A DNA stretch of 51,222 nt. Source: Fibrobacter sp. Its GTDB lineage: Bacteria; Fibrobacterota; Fibrobacteria; Fibrobacterales; Fibrobacteraceae. The translations under genes were made by a program, and so were the position numbers. The stretch is taken from NCBI GenBank assembly GCA_024398845.1, contig JAKSIM010000018.1:1-51222 (forward strand), written 5' to 3'. This document shows, in pieces, positions 15,375 to 24,481 of this stretch. The notes under the pieces were generated by a model. That model made no database searches. It saw only the letters and a list, made by a program, of their open reading frames with translations, and had not been told where the DNA came from. How positions within the stretch are numbered: position 1 is the first letter of the stretch; each line of letters starts with the position of its first letter.

Positions 15375-16340
15375 TCAAATCTTCCAAACAAAATCTCGGC
15401 CGCGAATTTCGTTCGCCACCAATTCACCCGCCTTTACCAGGGCTCCTTCCATTAATATCGAATTCTCAATCGTCGCACCAGCACCAATGACTACGCCACG
15501 TTCAATAACAGAATGTCGCACCTTCACTTCTGGGCATAAAGGCATAGAAGCAAATAGCATCGGGAAGTTTTCTCCAATAGACGGGTGAATCCAACTATCC
15601 ACACACAATTCTTCTAGGCGTGCAAAACAGGCCGCAGCAAAGCCTTCCGGCGAGCCCATGTCAATCCAGGTCGCCTTCATTTGGCTCATGTCCACATACG
15701 GAGAGCGGTCAGCTGCCATTTCTTGCTTCCAGAATTCACGGATATCAAATTCGCCATCCCTAATTCGGGACAAGGCTTCGTCGCTATACCAAGAAATACC
15801 CGAGAAAGTCGCGGGAAGTCCCTGGTCAGGTCCAAAACGACCAACAACGCCAGAAAGTCTGCTATCGGCTCCAACACGGAACGTATTTACCTTCGGGTAA
15901 TCTACAGCAAGGAGGGCGACACCCGGCGTATTTCTTCCAATAGTTTTATCCTGACAAGCAAAGCGTGCTTTTTTCACGAACTCCATCAAGTCAAAATTGC
16001 AGTAGGCGTCACCGTTCATTACCAAAAGGCCGCCGCGATAACCTTCATTGTAAATGCGCTTTAGAGGACCCGCCGTACCAAGAATTTCGGGTTCCACCCA
16101 AACCTTCTCAAAACCTAGACGTTCCCCCTCGGCAACCATCTGTTCGGCCAAGTAATGGGCATTCACATGCAGGCGGACATCATCAAAAACCTTTGCCTTT
16201 TTTGCCTGTTGTTCCAAAACGCTAGCATCCACCACAGGAACAAGTGGTTTCGGGATGGTATTAGTCAAGGGACGAAGTCTTGTACCAAGGCCCGCCGCCA
16301 AAATCAACACATTCAATTTGTTCCCGTAGTTGTCCATCAA
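15375..16340 (-). CDS. NDP-sugar nucleotidyltransferase (MurU/mannose-1-phosphate guanylyltransferase type)
   Basis: Transfers a nucleotidyl group to a sugar-1-phosphate. 321 residues. The N-terminal signature LILAAGLGTRLRPLTNTIPKPLVPV contains the GxGTRxxP and PKP motifs (here split: LILAAGLGTRLRPLTN and IPKPLVPV). NGDAYCNFDL resembles the metal-binding NGD motif. The C-terminal 50 residues have hexapeptide-like character (VIERGVVIGAGATIENSIL). The substrate cannot be fixed by eye; MurNAc-1-P uridylyltransferase or a lipopolysaccharide sugar enzyme are both plausible. It overlaps fabZ by 4 nt (ATGA) and lies in the lipid A gene cluster, favouring an envelope role. Confidence 0.82.
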   Translation of the reverse strand: MMDNYGNKLNVLILAAGLGTRLRPLTNTIPKPLVPVVDASVLEQQAKKAKVFDDVRLHVNAHYLAEQMVAEGERLGFEKVWVEPEILGTAGPLKRIYNEGYRGGLLVMNGDAYCNFDLMEFVKKARFACQDKTIGRNTPGVALLAVDYPKVNTFRVGADSRLSGVVGRFGPDQGLPATFSGISWYSDEALSRIRDGEFDIREFWKQEMAADRSPYVDMSQMKATWIDMGSPEGFAAACFARLEELCVDSWIHPSIGENFPMLFASMPLCPEVKVRHSVIERGVVIGAGATIENSILMEGALVKAGELVANEIRGRDFVWKI

Positions 16341-16801
16341 ATCATCGCCGCGCTAAATTCTGCTTCACAAACCAGGGTATCCCCCTGCATAATCTTCCCG
16401 CTATACTTAAAAACCGTACGGCGAGCAACCGTCATGGTCACCACAATCGTAAGGTCGGCCGGAGGCGCCACAGGTGCGCGAAAACGGCAATTTTCAACGC
16501 CAATAAAGGCAGGGCGCTTCCCCGCGACAGAGGATTCTTTTGCGATTTGCGTTAAAAGCGTTGCGGCCTGCGCCATGGATTCAATCTGTAAAACACCCGG
16601 CAAAATCGGATTACCCGGAAAGTGTCCCTCAAAAAAAGCTTCCTTCCCCGTCAAATGCCATACAGCCGTAATCTGCGGCAATCGTGCAGCCTCGTCGGCA
16701 GCATTCGCGTCGCCCTTCTGCAAATCAATAATTTCGTCCACAAAAGCGAACGGCGCTTTTTGCGGCAAAAGATTATGGACAAATTCTGCATTGTACAGCA
16801 T
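16337..16801 (-). CDS. fabZ: 3-Hydroxyacyl-[ACP] dehydratase FabZ
   Basis: Hot-dog-fold enzyme dehydrating 3-hydroxyacyl-ACP in fatty acid elongation. It competes with the lipid A enzymes for 3-hydroxyacyl-ACP, which explains its usual linkage to lpx genes. 154 residues. The family signature GHFPGNPILPGVLQIESMAQ holds the catalytic His and Glu. LLPQKAPFAFVDEI near the N-terminus is typical. It overlaps the end of lpxC by 29 nt, with AAGG about 9 nt before the ATG. Confidence 0.95.
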   Translation of the reverse strand: MLYNAEFVHNLLPQKAPFAFVDEIIDLQKGDANAADEAARLPQITAVWHLTGKEAFFEGHFPGNPILPGVLQIESMAQAATLLTQIAKESSVAGKRPAFIGVENCRFRAPVAPPADLTIVVTMTVARRTVFKYSGKIMQGDTLVCEAEFSAAMI

Positions 16802-17645
16802 ATGGCAAAACCTTCTCTAAAATTTTTCGATGGCTTGTATGCCCGCCATTCAAAATTTCAATATGAATTTTGGGTAGCGCAGGCACAACAAAAGCGAGAT
16901 CCCCTAATAAATCTAGAATTTTATGAAATGCCGGCTCCTCGTCCACGCGGTACTTTGCGCGATTTTCAGCGCAAACGGACTCTTCGAGCAGCATTCCGCA
17001 TTTTTCGTCAACACCATTAAGCAAACCGGCCTCACGCGCGGCAGCCAATTCCTGTTCACAAATGAACGTTCGGGCCTCAAAAATATTATACAAATCCTCG
17101 GCAGAATAAATGGAAGCCCTCGCACTAGACCTAAAACCGCCTGTCAACGGCATCCAATCGGGTCTATCCAAAACATATTCCACTTCAAAAGTTTCACTCG
17201 GGTAAATACGCACGGCGCCTCCCTTAAACGCAAAACTTTCGTGTACCGGAGCATCGTAAAAAACGAGGTCCTCGGGAGTTCCCGATTCGCGGCGCAGTGC
17301 GTGGAAAAACGGCAACGCGCTACCATCGAGCAATGGTACCTCGGAGCCTTCCACATGTACATTAAACCGGCGACGTGGCCACATCAAAAATACAGGTGCC
17401 AAATGTTCCGGGGAACTCAAGCTAACGGAATCGTCAATCTTTGAATAAATCGAAGTTCTCGCAACAGAATACCGAAGTTCTTCAAAACACTTGGAAGCAT
17501 CGGTCCCGTAAAAAGGGCGTCCCGACACATTCCACAAGACCCGCGGTTCAAGCTGCGGGTTCTTTTCACAAACATCCACCCGCACAACGGCCTTTTCAAA
17601 AGAGAGGGAGCGGGATTCAAAATTCAAACTACGGAAAGATGCCAT
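16773..17645 (-). CDS. lpxC: Divergent UDP-3-O-acyl-GlcNAc deacetylase LpxC
   Basis: Zinc amidase performing the committed step of lipid A synthesis. 290 residues, slightly short. Recognisable LpxC landmarks: SSPEHLAPVF (zinc His region, normally TVEHLLAAL), EVPLLDGSALPFF (normally EIPIMDGSAxPFV), ARTFICEQELAAAREAGLLNG, and FHKILDLLGDL with the zinc-binding His and Asp. NGGHTSHRKIL carries the C-terminal His. The N-terminal third is poorly conserved. Sitting between lpxD and fabZ strongly supports the call. Confidence 0.85.
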   Translation of the reverse strand: MASFRSLNFESRSLSFEKAVVRVDVCEKNPQLEPRVLWNVSGRPFYGTDASKCFEELRYSVARTSIYSKIDDSVSLSSPEHLAPVFLMWPRRRFNVHVEGSEVPLLDGSALPFFHALRRESGTPEDLVFYDAPVHESFAFKGGAVRIYPSETFEVEYVLDRPDWMPLTGGFRSSARASIYSAEDLYNIFEARTFICEQELAAAREAGLLNGVDEKCGMLLEESVCAENRAKYRVDEEPAFHKILDLLGDLAFVVPALPKIHIEILNGGHTSHRKILEKVLPYAVQCRICP

Positions 17646-17694
17646 TTCAACGCAAAAATAAAAAAATATTTCGCGCCGAAGCCCCCCGGCTCCA

Positions 17695-18735
17695 TCAGTT
17701 CTTTGCCAAAAGGCGTAAATTCACAACCGACTTGCGCCACGAATTAATATCTTCGGCGGGGAACCCGGCAACAACTTTACCCGCAGGAACACTCTTCGTG
17801 ACGCCAGCCTTAGCGGCAATTCGTGCGCCCTTCCCAATGGTCAAATGACCGGCGGATTGCGCTCCACCGGCAAATTCCACATCATCCTCCACGGTCACGG
17901 TACCGGCAATTCCAGACTGCGAAGCCATGTAGATATTGTTTCCCAGATTGCAGTTGTGGGCAATTTGAACAAAGGAATCAAAATGGCAATCGTTCCCGAT
18001 AGTCGTCGGCGAGACAAAGCCTGCCGCCACAACCGTATTCGCACCAAAGCTGCAACGTTCGCCGATGCGGACTCCCGCAGGGTGCGGAACAGGCAATCGC
18101 TTGCCCTCGTATTCGTAAAAACCGAAACCGCGCGAGCCTAAAACAACGCCAGCCTGAATCACGCAATCGTTTCCAACAACCACATTCGGGTACACGGTCA
18201 CGTTCGCTTCCAAAACACAATTTTCACCAACGGTCGCCCCGCGCATAATCACGCAATTCGGCCCGATGGTCGAATTCTCGCCCACGTATCCTTCTACCAC
18301 AGCCGACGGGTGAACCGTAGCCGTTGTCGCACAACCAGTCACGAGCCCCAATGATTCCGAGCCAAACTGCTTAAGAAATTCCACCATGGCGTGGTACGGA
18401 TTCACAACCGGAATAACGCAGCGAACCCCGGGTACGTACTTTTTAAAATCGTCCACCGAGGCGCATTCCAAATTTTTGAGCGATTCCAAGGGAACAAACA
18501 AAAGCCCGGCCTTCACATTTACAAGCGACCCCACCGAGACACCGTTTGCGTTAGTCTCATTCTTGGTCGTTTTACCAAGCCAAAAAGAAACATCCGTTTC
18601 TGACGCCTTGTCAATCGCCGCGAACCCGGTCAACAAAAAATCGGCGCAACCTACGCCCGCCGAATCTTCACTCTTGATAAAAGAGGAATAGTTAAGCCAC
18701 TTCAAAACCACAGAAAGAGCAATGGGCGTCATCAA
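17695..18735 (-). CDS. lpxD: UDP-3-O-(3-hydroxyacyl)glucosamine N-acyltransferase LpxD
   Basis: Adds the N-linked 3-hydroxyacyl chain from ACP to the lipid A precursor. 346 residues. An N-terminal uridine-binding domain is followed by a left-handed beta-helix of hexapeptide repeats (NSTIGPNCVIMRGATVGENC onward). Typical LpxD segments follow: VLGSRGFGFYEYEGKRLPVP, and VQIAHNCNLGNNIYMASQSG with the catalytic His. VVAGFPAEDINSWRK is a usual C-terminal feature. It overlaps the lipid kinase stop by 4 nt. lpxA and lpxB are not in the window. Confidence 0.95.
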   Translation of the reverse strand: MMTPIALSVVLKWLNYSSFIKSEDSAGVGCADFLLTGFAAIDKASETDVSFWLGKTTKNETNANGVSVGSLVNVKAGLLFVPLESLKNLECASVDDFKKYVPGVRCVIPVVNPYHAMVEFLKQFGSESLGLVTGCATTATVHPSAVVEGYVGENSTIGPNCVIMRGATVGENCVLEANVTVYPNVVVGNDCVIQAGVVLGSRGFGFYEYEGKRLPVPHPAGVRIGERCSFGANTVVAAGFVSPTTIGNDCHFDSFVQIAHNCNLGNNIYMASQSGIAGTVTVEDDVEFAGGAQSAGHLTIGKGARIAAKAGVTKSVPAGKVVAGFPAEDINSWRKSVVNLRLLAKN

Positions 18736-19694
18736 TCCTCCAAAGCAAGCATTTGAACCTTGCTCGCAAACTCAATCGAAATATCGCCTTGGACCTTTCC
18801 GCTCAAATCTTCACCATCAAGTTGCAAGTATTCATCTGCAGTGACAACGAGTTTAACGGAACGAACCTTTTTGGACTTCAAAAAATACTTTTTAAAAATA
18901 TGACCTAGCAGCGGAACGTTTCCAATCGCAATAGCCATCAAAAAAATGGACATGTTCGGAACATCAACAACTTCAAGGCAGCCATCAGCCATGTTCGAGC
19001 GGTAAAACGGATTCGCTCCGCTCGCAAAGCTCGGGATATTTCCAACAATAACGGTGCGGTGTCCCGTAATTTCCAAGGATTCGCAGTTCCCTTCGGCATC
19101 CAAATAACCCAAGGTCGCCTTTTTCAAAAGATAATGACGGTCGGCAAAAAAACGGCGCACATAGTGCAGCTTATTCGCCACCACAGAATTGCTGGCAATA
19201 ACCCCGTTGGCGCGGTCTTCGTTAAAATCGTGGGCAATACGAGCGTCAATACCCGCCGAGAAATAATTCGCCATGGCGAGTTTCCCGTTCACCTTCCAAA
19301 TATCAAACGGCTTCGCCTTAGCGCGCAACAAACGCCTTACCAAAAAAAGCAGTCCGCGATCAACGAAAGGCTTGTACAAACGCAACACACGAGCCAAGTC
19401 ATTGCCCGTTCCAAGCGGAATAAGACCTATCTTCACGCGACTTGCAAAATCATCCTTGAGCATGGACGAAAGCACCGCCGAAACGGTTCCGTCACCACCC
19501 ACGGCAATCAATGTTTCCGTATTGCGGAGGGCATCTAGAATTTGCTCGTCCATATCTTCGTGACGCGTAAATTCTGCCTTCCATTCTCCATCGGCAAACT
19601 TCATAGACGACATGATTTCGGGCAAGAACTGGTGAATCACCTTGCCCTGGCCGCCTCCGCTAATGGGGTTTATAAGAAACACAAACTTATACAT
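18732..19694 (-). CDS. Diacylglycerol kinase-family lipid kinase
   Basis: ATP-dependent lipid kinase of the DagK/YegS type. 320 residues. N-terminal INPISGGG and catalytic GGDGTVSAVLSSML followed by GLIPLGTGNDLARVL are the family's nucleotide and catalytic motifs. A C-terminal beta-sandwich domain includes LQLDGEDL. The substrate could be diacylglycerol or another membrane lipid. It is co-oriented and overlapping with lpxD and the gamma-carbonic-anhydrase-like gene, so it probably serves envelope lipid metabolism. Confidence 0.9.
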   Translation of the reverse strand: MYKFVFLINPISGGGQGKVIHQFLPEIMSSMKFADGEWKAEFTRHEDMDEQILDALRNTETLIAVGGDGTVSAVLSSMLKDDFASRVKIGLIPLGTGNDLARVLRLYKPFVDRGLLFLVRRLLRAKAKPFDIWKVNGKLAMANYFSAGIDARIAHDFNEDRANGVIASNSVVANKLHYVRRFFADRHYLLKKATLGYLDAEGNCESLEITGHRTVIVGNIPSFASGANPFYRSNMADGCLEVVDVPNMSIFLMAIAIGNVPLLGHIFKKYFLKSKKVRSVKLVVTADEYLQLDGEDLSGKVQGDISIEFASKVQMLALED

Positions 19695-20202
19695 GCTTCA
19701 AAAGCTCGTTCTTTACTTCAATGTAGCGATCAACGCCCTCTTTAACGCCTCGAATTTCTTCTTCATTAAGCGGGCGGGAAATACGCGCCGGAGTCCCAAC
19801 AATCAAAGACCCCTCCGGGAATTCCTTCCCTTGCGTTACCACGGCACCCGCCGCGACAATGCAATTCTTTTTTATATGCGCGCCATCCATCACAATGGCC
19901 CCCATGCCAATAAGAACGTTATCGTCTATGGAGCAGGCATGCAAAACGGCATTATGCCCAATGGTCACTTCGTTCCCAATGACAACACCCACACCCGTAG
20001 ATAAATGAACCGTCACATTATCTTGAATATTGGTTCGTTCGCCAACAACAATCGAAGCCAAATCGGCACGCAAAACAGCATTATAAAAAACTGACGAATC
20101 CTTGCCAATTTTCACGTCACCAATAATGCGGGCACCTTCAGCCAAAAAGACGCCTTCTCCAATCTCGGGTTTTACACCCTTATATTCAATTATGGAAGCC
20201 AT
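19687..20202 (-). CDS. Gamma-carbonic-anhydrase-like left-handed beta-helix protein
   Basis: 171 residues, YrdA/PaaY-type. Hexapeptide repeats begin GARIIGDVKIGKDSSVFYNAVLR (shown in part). RADLASIVVGERTNIQDN, VTIGHNAVLHAC and MGAIVMDGAHIKKN carry the three metal-ligand His positions (VTVHLST, TIGHNA, VLHAC). The family binds zinc or iron as a trimer; carbonic anhydrase activity is proven for only some members. The gene heads the overlapping lipid kinase-lpxD-lpxC-fabZ operon (8-nt overlap with the kinase). Confidence 0.85.
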   Translation of the reverse strand: MASIIEYKGVKPEIGEGVFLAEGARIIGDVKIGKDSSVFYNAVLRADLASIVVGERTNIQDNVTVHLSTGVGVVIGNEVTIGHNAVLHACSIDDNVLIGMGAIVMDGAHIKKNCIVAAGAVVTQGKEFPEGSLIVGTPARISRPLNEEEIRGVKEGVDRYIEVKNELLKHV

Positions 20203-20270
20203 ACTCTCAATGTATAATAATTCCCGTCCAAACGATAGTCCAGGCGGGAAAAAATAAGCAAATAGAGTTA

Positions 20271-20792
20271 TTACTTTTGCAATTTAGCGATTTCGTTCCA
20301 AAATTCCTGATCATCGTTATTTAGGAGCATGGCTCCCTTGTAGCCCGTGACAATTTCCACAGCCTTTGCGGTATCACCCGTAGCAAGGGCATCCTTGGCA
20401 TCTTCCAAAAGATCCTTGACCGCGTTACGTTTGTCGGCAATGGTACCCAAGCGTTCCTGACGAAGCACTTCAAGACTATCGCTAACAAAGCCTAAGTCCC
20501 AAGTGCTATCGTAGCAAGCTTCTGCGGCAGGGAGGCTAGCCACATCCGTTTCTGCGGCCACGTACAAAGCGTCGCAACGAGCAAAGGTTTCGGCACTAGA
20601 GGCCTTGGCGTGTTTGTAATACTGATAGCCGCCAATAATGAGACCAATGATAACCAAAAGGAACACGCCGTCCTGCCAACCCATCACTGGGGCGGTCGGG
20701 AGTTTTGGACGACCATTGACGGTTTCGCCCGCTTCCAGTTTTTCTTCCGCTTCGTCAAAAGGACTCTTTCCGCTCAAGAAACTAAGACCCAT
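20271..20792 (-). CDS. Single-pass membrane protein of unknown function
   Basis: 173 residues, not recognised. An N-terminal cytosolic stretch (FDEAEEKLEAGETVNGRPKLP) is followed by one transmembrane helix (VFLLVIIGLIIGGYQYY, about residues 45-62). The remaining 110 residues are helical and acidic, with two Cys (FARCDALY, AEACYDSTW) and an Ala/Asp-rich C-terminal part that could be tetratricopeptide-like. It lies 9 nt after sufE and is probably co-transcribed. Confidence 0.6.
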   Translation of the reverse strand: MGLSFLSGKSPFDEAEEKLEAGETVNGRPKLPTAPVMGWQDGVFLLVIIGLIIGGYQYYKHAKASSAETFARCDALYVAAETDVASLPAAEACYDSTWDLGFVSDSLEVLRQERLGTIADKRNAVKDLLEDAKDALATGDTAKAVEIVTGYKGAMLLNNDDQEFWNEIAKLQK

Positions 20793-20801
20793 AATTATTC
20801 C

Positions 20802-21248
20802 TTATTTTTTTGAAATAGCGTCAAAGACGCGTGCATACAGATAAATTTGTTTCACAAGGCTCGCAAAACCGTTAGATCTTGTCGGAGAAAGACCCACATT
20901 CAAGCCAATCTGCTGGAAAAATGCGGGATCTACACCTAGAATATCGGCCGGAGCCATATCGTTATAGACTTTCAGAGCCAAGGCCCCCAAGCCACGGCTA
21001 ATAAGCGGATTCGTCGTTCCGCCCTCTACGTCCATTTCAAAATGGATTTTTACCCCGTCGAACTTCGGGACAAGGTACATGGTTGAAGCGCACCCTTGGA
21101 TAATGAACTTCTCCGCCTTCAAGGCAGAATCCATTCCGGCATGGGCTTTTGCCAAGTCCAAGAGGAATTTCCACTTATCATCCGGATCCGTAAAGGACGC
21201 GAACTTTTGCCTGATTTCTTCTAAACGTTCGTTAATACCACTCGACAT
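20802..21248 (-). CDS. sufE: SufE-family sulfur acceptor protein
   Basis: Accepts persulfide sulfur from a cysteine desulfurase and stimulates Fe-S cluster assembly. 148 residues from MSSGINERLEEIRQKF, the typical SufE opening. The active Cys lies in FIIQGCASTMYLVPK (family: VxGCQSxVWL). PLISRGLGALALKVYNDM and the C-terminal LSPTRSNGFASLVKQIYLYA also match. A start at 21308 would overlap the upstream oxidoreductase by 52 nt, so I prefer 21248, although neither has a strong ribosome site. No sufS or sufBCD is adjacent. Confidence 0.88.
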   Translation of the reverse strand: MSSGINERLEEIRQKFASFTDPDDKWKFLLDLAKAHAGMDSALKAEKFIIQGCASTMYLVPKFDGVKIHFEMDVEGGTTNPLISRGLGALALKVYNDMAPADILGVDPAFFQQIGLNVGLSPTRSNGFASLVKQIYLYARVFDAISKK

Positions 21249-21256
21249 ATCGGCAA

Positions 21257-22465
21257 TCACCAATGAAAGAACGACCGCATTTTCCAAATAAGCGAAGGGC
21301 AAGCCCATAGCACATTGGTAAAGATGCGCATCAAAGTCTGTTTTTCGCGAGGCAGTTTAGAAAGGCGTTCGGCCGCTTTGTCAAACTGGGAATCCTTGAT
21401 GCTGTAAAAGCCCTTCTTCGCGCGGGCGACCTGCAAATGGGACTTGCCCATGGCATCCATCCAGCGCGTACCAGCCATAGATTCAGCCGCCCTACGGGCT
21501 CCTTCATCAGAAGCATCCAGCCATTCCGCAACGCATTCCGCTACGATTTTACCGCAAAGAAGCGATTCGGTAATGCCCGACCTGCTAATCGGGTTCACGC
21601 AGCTAGCGGCATCTCCCGCCTTAAAAAGGCCGCACTTGGCAATGGGCTTTTTAGATTGGCCACAGGCAATCATACCGCCATAAATGGCCTTGATGGTCGC
21701 CTTCGGGTATCGTTCGGCAATAAATTCCTGCAATTTCTGGCGCAAAGCGATTCCAACGTCAGCATCTCGGCCCAGTACAAAGCCGATATTTACTTCGACG
21801 CCGTCACGCGGGAATATCCAGCCGTATCCATTAGGGAATTCACTGCCAAAGAAAAGCTCAATATGTTCGCGACTATGTTCAATGCCCTCGGCCACGGCAA
21901 AAACCGCCGGTTCCAAGTCCGTATCGCCACATTCGATTCCCTTGAGGCATTCAATACCGCGGGTCAAGCGACACCCCGGACCTGTGGCGTCAATAACAGT
22001 CTTGGCCCGCAAAGTCACTTCGGAAGTTCCGTTTGCAACGGTCACCTCCCAGCCTTCATCTACACGGGAGAGCTTTTTGACCAACGCACCAAAGCAGCAC
22101 TCTACGCCGGCATCCTTGCAGCCGTTCGCCAAAGCCTTGTGGAACAGGGCTCGGTCCAACAGGCATCCACAGTCCTTGCTGTAGAATTCAGCCCGATAGC
22201 CCTTGGGAGATGTAAAATATATTCCAGAGAGATTTCCGCGAACCCACTCCCTGGAAAGCGGCCAAAGCGCCTGCAGACGACTTGTCGAAACGGCCTCGGC
22301 ACAAAAAATTGGTTCTTTCCAAGGTTCTTTTTTGTCTAAAAGCAACACCCGTCTAGCACCGCCCGTCAGCCTTCCGAGGGTACAGGCGGCCATCAAGCCG
22401 GCAGGACCAGCCCCGCAGACTACGGTATCGTACTCTTTTGACAGGAAATCGGACATTTCGGACAC
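21257..22465 (-). CDS. FAD-dependent oxidoreductase, geranylgeranyl reductase family
   Basis: 402 residues. The N-terminal dinucleotide motif is VVCGAGPAGLMAACTLGR. The C-terminal FAD motif is GLFKAGDAASCVNPISRSGI, as in geranylgeranyl reductases and related p-hydroxybenzoate-hydroxylase-fold enzymes. VIDATGPG lies between. Members reduce prenyl chains or act on quinones and other lipids; the substrate here is unknown. With a squalene/phytoene synthase encoded at 3.7 kb, an isoprenoid substrate is a reasonable guess. The first gene of its strand block, divergent from the pentapeptide-repeat gene. Confidence 0.82.
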   Translation of the reverse strand: MSEMSDFLSKEYDTVVCGAGPAGLMAACTLGRLTGGARRVLLLDKKEPWKEPIFCAEAVSTSRLQALWPLSREWVRGNLSGIYFTSPKGYRAEFYSKDCGCLLDRALFHKALANGCKDAGVECCFGALVKKLSRVDEGWEVTVANGTSEVTLRAKTVIDATGPGCRLTRGIECLKGIECGDTDLEPAVFAVAEGIEHSREHIELFFGSEFPNGYGWIFPRDGVEVNIGFVLGRDADVGIALRQKLQEFIAERYPKATIKAIYGGMIACGQSKKPIAKCGLFKAGDAASCVNPISRSGITESLLCGKIVAECVAEWLDASDEGARRAAESMAGTRWMDAMGKSHLQVARAKKGFYSIKDSQFDKAAERLSKLPREKQTLMRIFTNVLWACPSLIWKMRSFFHW

Positions 22466-22576
22466 AAAAGTAGCATTTATTTATTGAGTTTTTTTATTTA
22501 TTGTAGAATTTTTCAATTTTTTTAGTTATTTTAGGGCTATCCGTTATTTGGTTTTTCCATAAAGGGAATGTTATAT

Positions 22577-24007
22577 ATGAATATGATGAAAGCTTCTAAA
22601 TTAGGCCTTTGCCTCATTGGCGCACTTGCCATTAGCTCTGTAGCTCAAGACAGCTGGGCTGGCAAGAACCTTAACGTGTCTTTCCGCGATAAGCGTATTG
22701 ATGGCATTGATTTTTCAGACTCCAAGGCAGTCAAGAACGTGACCGACTTCCAGCGTGCCGCTGGTGAAGGTCCGAACTTCGAAGGAGCAAGCCTCCCGGG
22801 CGTGTCTTTCCAGAACGCCGTGATTAGCGATGCAAGCTTCAAGAATGCAAACCTCCAAAAGGTCATCATTAGCGGTGCCGACATTCGCAGCACCTCCTTC
22901 AAGGGCGCAGACCTCACAGAAGCGAACCTTTACCGCGCCACCCTTCTCGATAGCGAATTCCCGCAGGCCAACATGAAGAATGCCCGCCTCGACGCTATGA
23001 AGGTTTCCGATAACGCCGACTTTAGCAAGGCCGACCTCACCCAGGCTTCCGTCATGGACGTGGACCTTACCGGTGCAGACTTCAGCAAGGCTAACCTCAC
23101 GAATACGAACTTTAGCCGTTCCTTGATGGCTAACACAAACCTCAAGAAGGCAACTCTCGTCAAGACAGACTTCACCGCCTGTAACTTGATCGCTGCAAAC
23201 TTCAAGAGCACGGACCTCATCAACGTGAACTTCGCCAAGGCCGGTCTTTCCCAGGCTGAATTCGGCGGCGCTGAATTCCAGAACGTGAACCTGCAAGAAG
23301 CAGACCTTTCTTTGACGACCTTCAACGACGTCGACCTTTCCAAGACCCAGCTCCAGAAGGCCAAGTTCGCCCAGTCCACCGTCAAGAACATGGACTTCAA
23401 GGGCCAGGACCTCACCGGTGTTATCTTCGATAAGGGCTCCGTCAGCAAGAACGAATTCGAAAAGACCAAGTTGAACAAGTCCTCCTTCTTTGACGCCGCT
23501 GTCGAAAAGAACGTGTTCAAGGAAGCTGAACTCATGAAGGCCGTTTTTGACGGTGCCTACGTGTTCAAGGACATTTTCGACAAGGCTGACCTCACCAAGG
23601 CCAACTTCTCCAACTCCACCATCGAACGTAGTGACTTCAACCTCGCCCAGCTCTCTGGCGCAAGCTTTGCCGGTGCCAAGCTCATCAAGGTAAGCTTCCT
23701 CAACGCCAACATGCAGGGCATCAAGATTGACGCAGACACCAAGATGGAAGACGTAGACTTCTCTGGTGCTGACCTCAGCAACGCCAAGATCGAAAAGTTC
23801 ACCGCCAAGAAGGTGATTTACGATAACAAGACGAAGTTCCCGAGCGGTCTCGATCCGCGTCAGTACGGCTTCACCAAGCGTGGTGAAAAGGCCGCCGACA
23901 TCAAGGTCGAAGGCAAGAAGAAAAAGTCCATGACCGACGACGACTCTTCTACCGACCAGAAGCCGAAGAAGAAAAAGAGAAAAAAACACTCTGACGACGA
24001 AGAATAG
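22577..24007 (+). CDS. Secreted pentapeptide-repeat protein
   Basis: 476 residues. Signal peptide with core LGLCLIGALAISSVA, likely cut after SWA. From about residue 35 to 400 it is continuous A(D/N)LxxAxF-type pentapeptide repeats (ADLTQASVMDVDLTGADFSK), which fold as a right-handed quadrilateral beta-helix. The C-terminal 35 residues are Lys/Asp-rich (KKKKSMTDDD, KKKKRKKHSDDEE). I prefer the ATG at 22577 because GGGA lies 9 nt upstream; an ATG at 22568 is also in frame but touches that site. The signal peptide separates it from cytosolic Qnr/MfpA-type gyrase protectors; a structural envelope role is more likely. A terminator follows. Confidence 0.85.
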   Translation: MNMMKASKLGLCLIGALAISSVAQDSWAGKNLNVSFRDKRIDGIDFSDSKAVKNVTDFQRAAGEGPNFEGASLPGVSFQNAVISDASFKNANLQKVIISGADIRSTSFKGADLTEANLYRATLLDSEFPQANMKNARLDAMKVSDNADFSKADLTQASVMDVDLTGADFSKANLTNTNFSRSLMANTNLKKATLVKTDFTACNLIAANFKSTDLINVNFAKAGLSQAEFGGAEFQNVNLQEADLSLTTFNDVDLSKTQLQKAKFAQSTVKNMDFKGQDLTGVIFDKGSVSKNEFEKTKLNKSSFFDAAVEKNVFKEAELMKAVFDGAYVFKDIFDKADLTKANFSNSTIERSDFNLAQLSGASFAGAKLIKVSFLNANMQGIKIDADTKMEDVDFSGADLSNAKIEKFTAKKVIYDNKTKFPSGLDPRQYGFTKRGEKAADIKVEGKKKKSMTDDDSSTDQKPKKKKRKKHSDDEE

Positions 24008-24030
24008 TCTTCCCCAAAGTTAACGGATTT

Positions 24031-24060
24031 AAAAAGCCTCGCGAAAGCGAGGTTTTTTTT
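24031..24060 (+). terminator. Intrinsic terminator after the pentapeptide-repeat gene
   Basis: CCTCGC-GAAA-GCGAGG followed by eight T residues. Confidence 0.95.
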
Positions 24061-24138
24061 GTACCCGCACGCAGCCTTTGTAACCGAGCCGGTCACCCTC
24101 GAGCGTAGCTCGGGGGTCCATACGGTCCTCACCAACAA

Positions 24139-24423
24139 AAAAAAGGATACACTTACATCTTATTCAACAAAAGAAAAGGAACTCTCTATACTGGAGTTAC
24201 CAGCAATTTAAAAAAGAGAATCTCAGAACACAAAGAAAAAAAAATATGACGGTTTTTCAAAAAAATACGAGACCGACAAACTTGGATATTTCGAAGAACA
24301 TCCTTCCACCGTGAACGCGATAGAGCGTGAAAAGAAAATAAAAAAATGTCCAGAGCACAAAAACTACATCTAATAGAATCTACAAATCCATTTTGGAAAG
24401 ACTTATTCTTTGATTTATTTTAG
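24139..24423 (+). pseudogene. GIY-YIG endonuclease family gene with two frameshifts
   Basis: Three reading-frame pieces join into a standard small GIY-YIG protein. Piece 1 has GYTYILFNKRKGTLYTGVTS then NLKKRISEHKEKK. Piece 2 has YDGFSKKYETDKLGYFEEH then NAIEREKKIKK. Piece 3 has MSRAQKLHLIES then TNPFWKDLFFDLF and TAG. Frame breaks fall in runs of nine A (24236-24244) and seven A (around 24340-24346); each is repaired by adding one A. No ATG is found upstream of piece 1, so the 5' end is also lost. Family members are predicted nucleases of unknown role, often found between unrelated genes. Either a decayed gene or homopolymer sequencing error. Confidence 0.75.
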
Positions 24424-24481
24424 CGCATCTGGTACGATCTGTATGGATTCCCAGCCTTCGGCCGAGAATGACTGCGAGGAG

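Noticed and set aside
22577..24007. Qnr-type quinolone resistance protein
   Set aside because: The pentapeptide repeats are similar in kind, but this protein has a signal peptide and a charged tail and is about twice the size.
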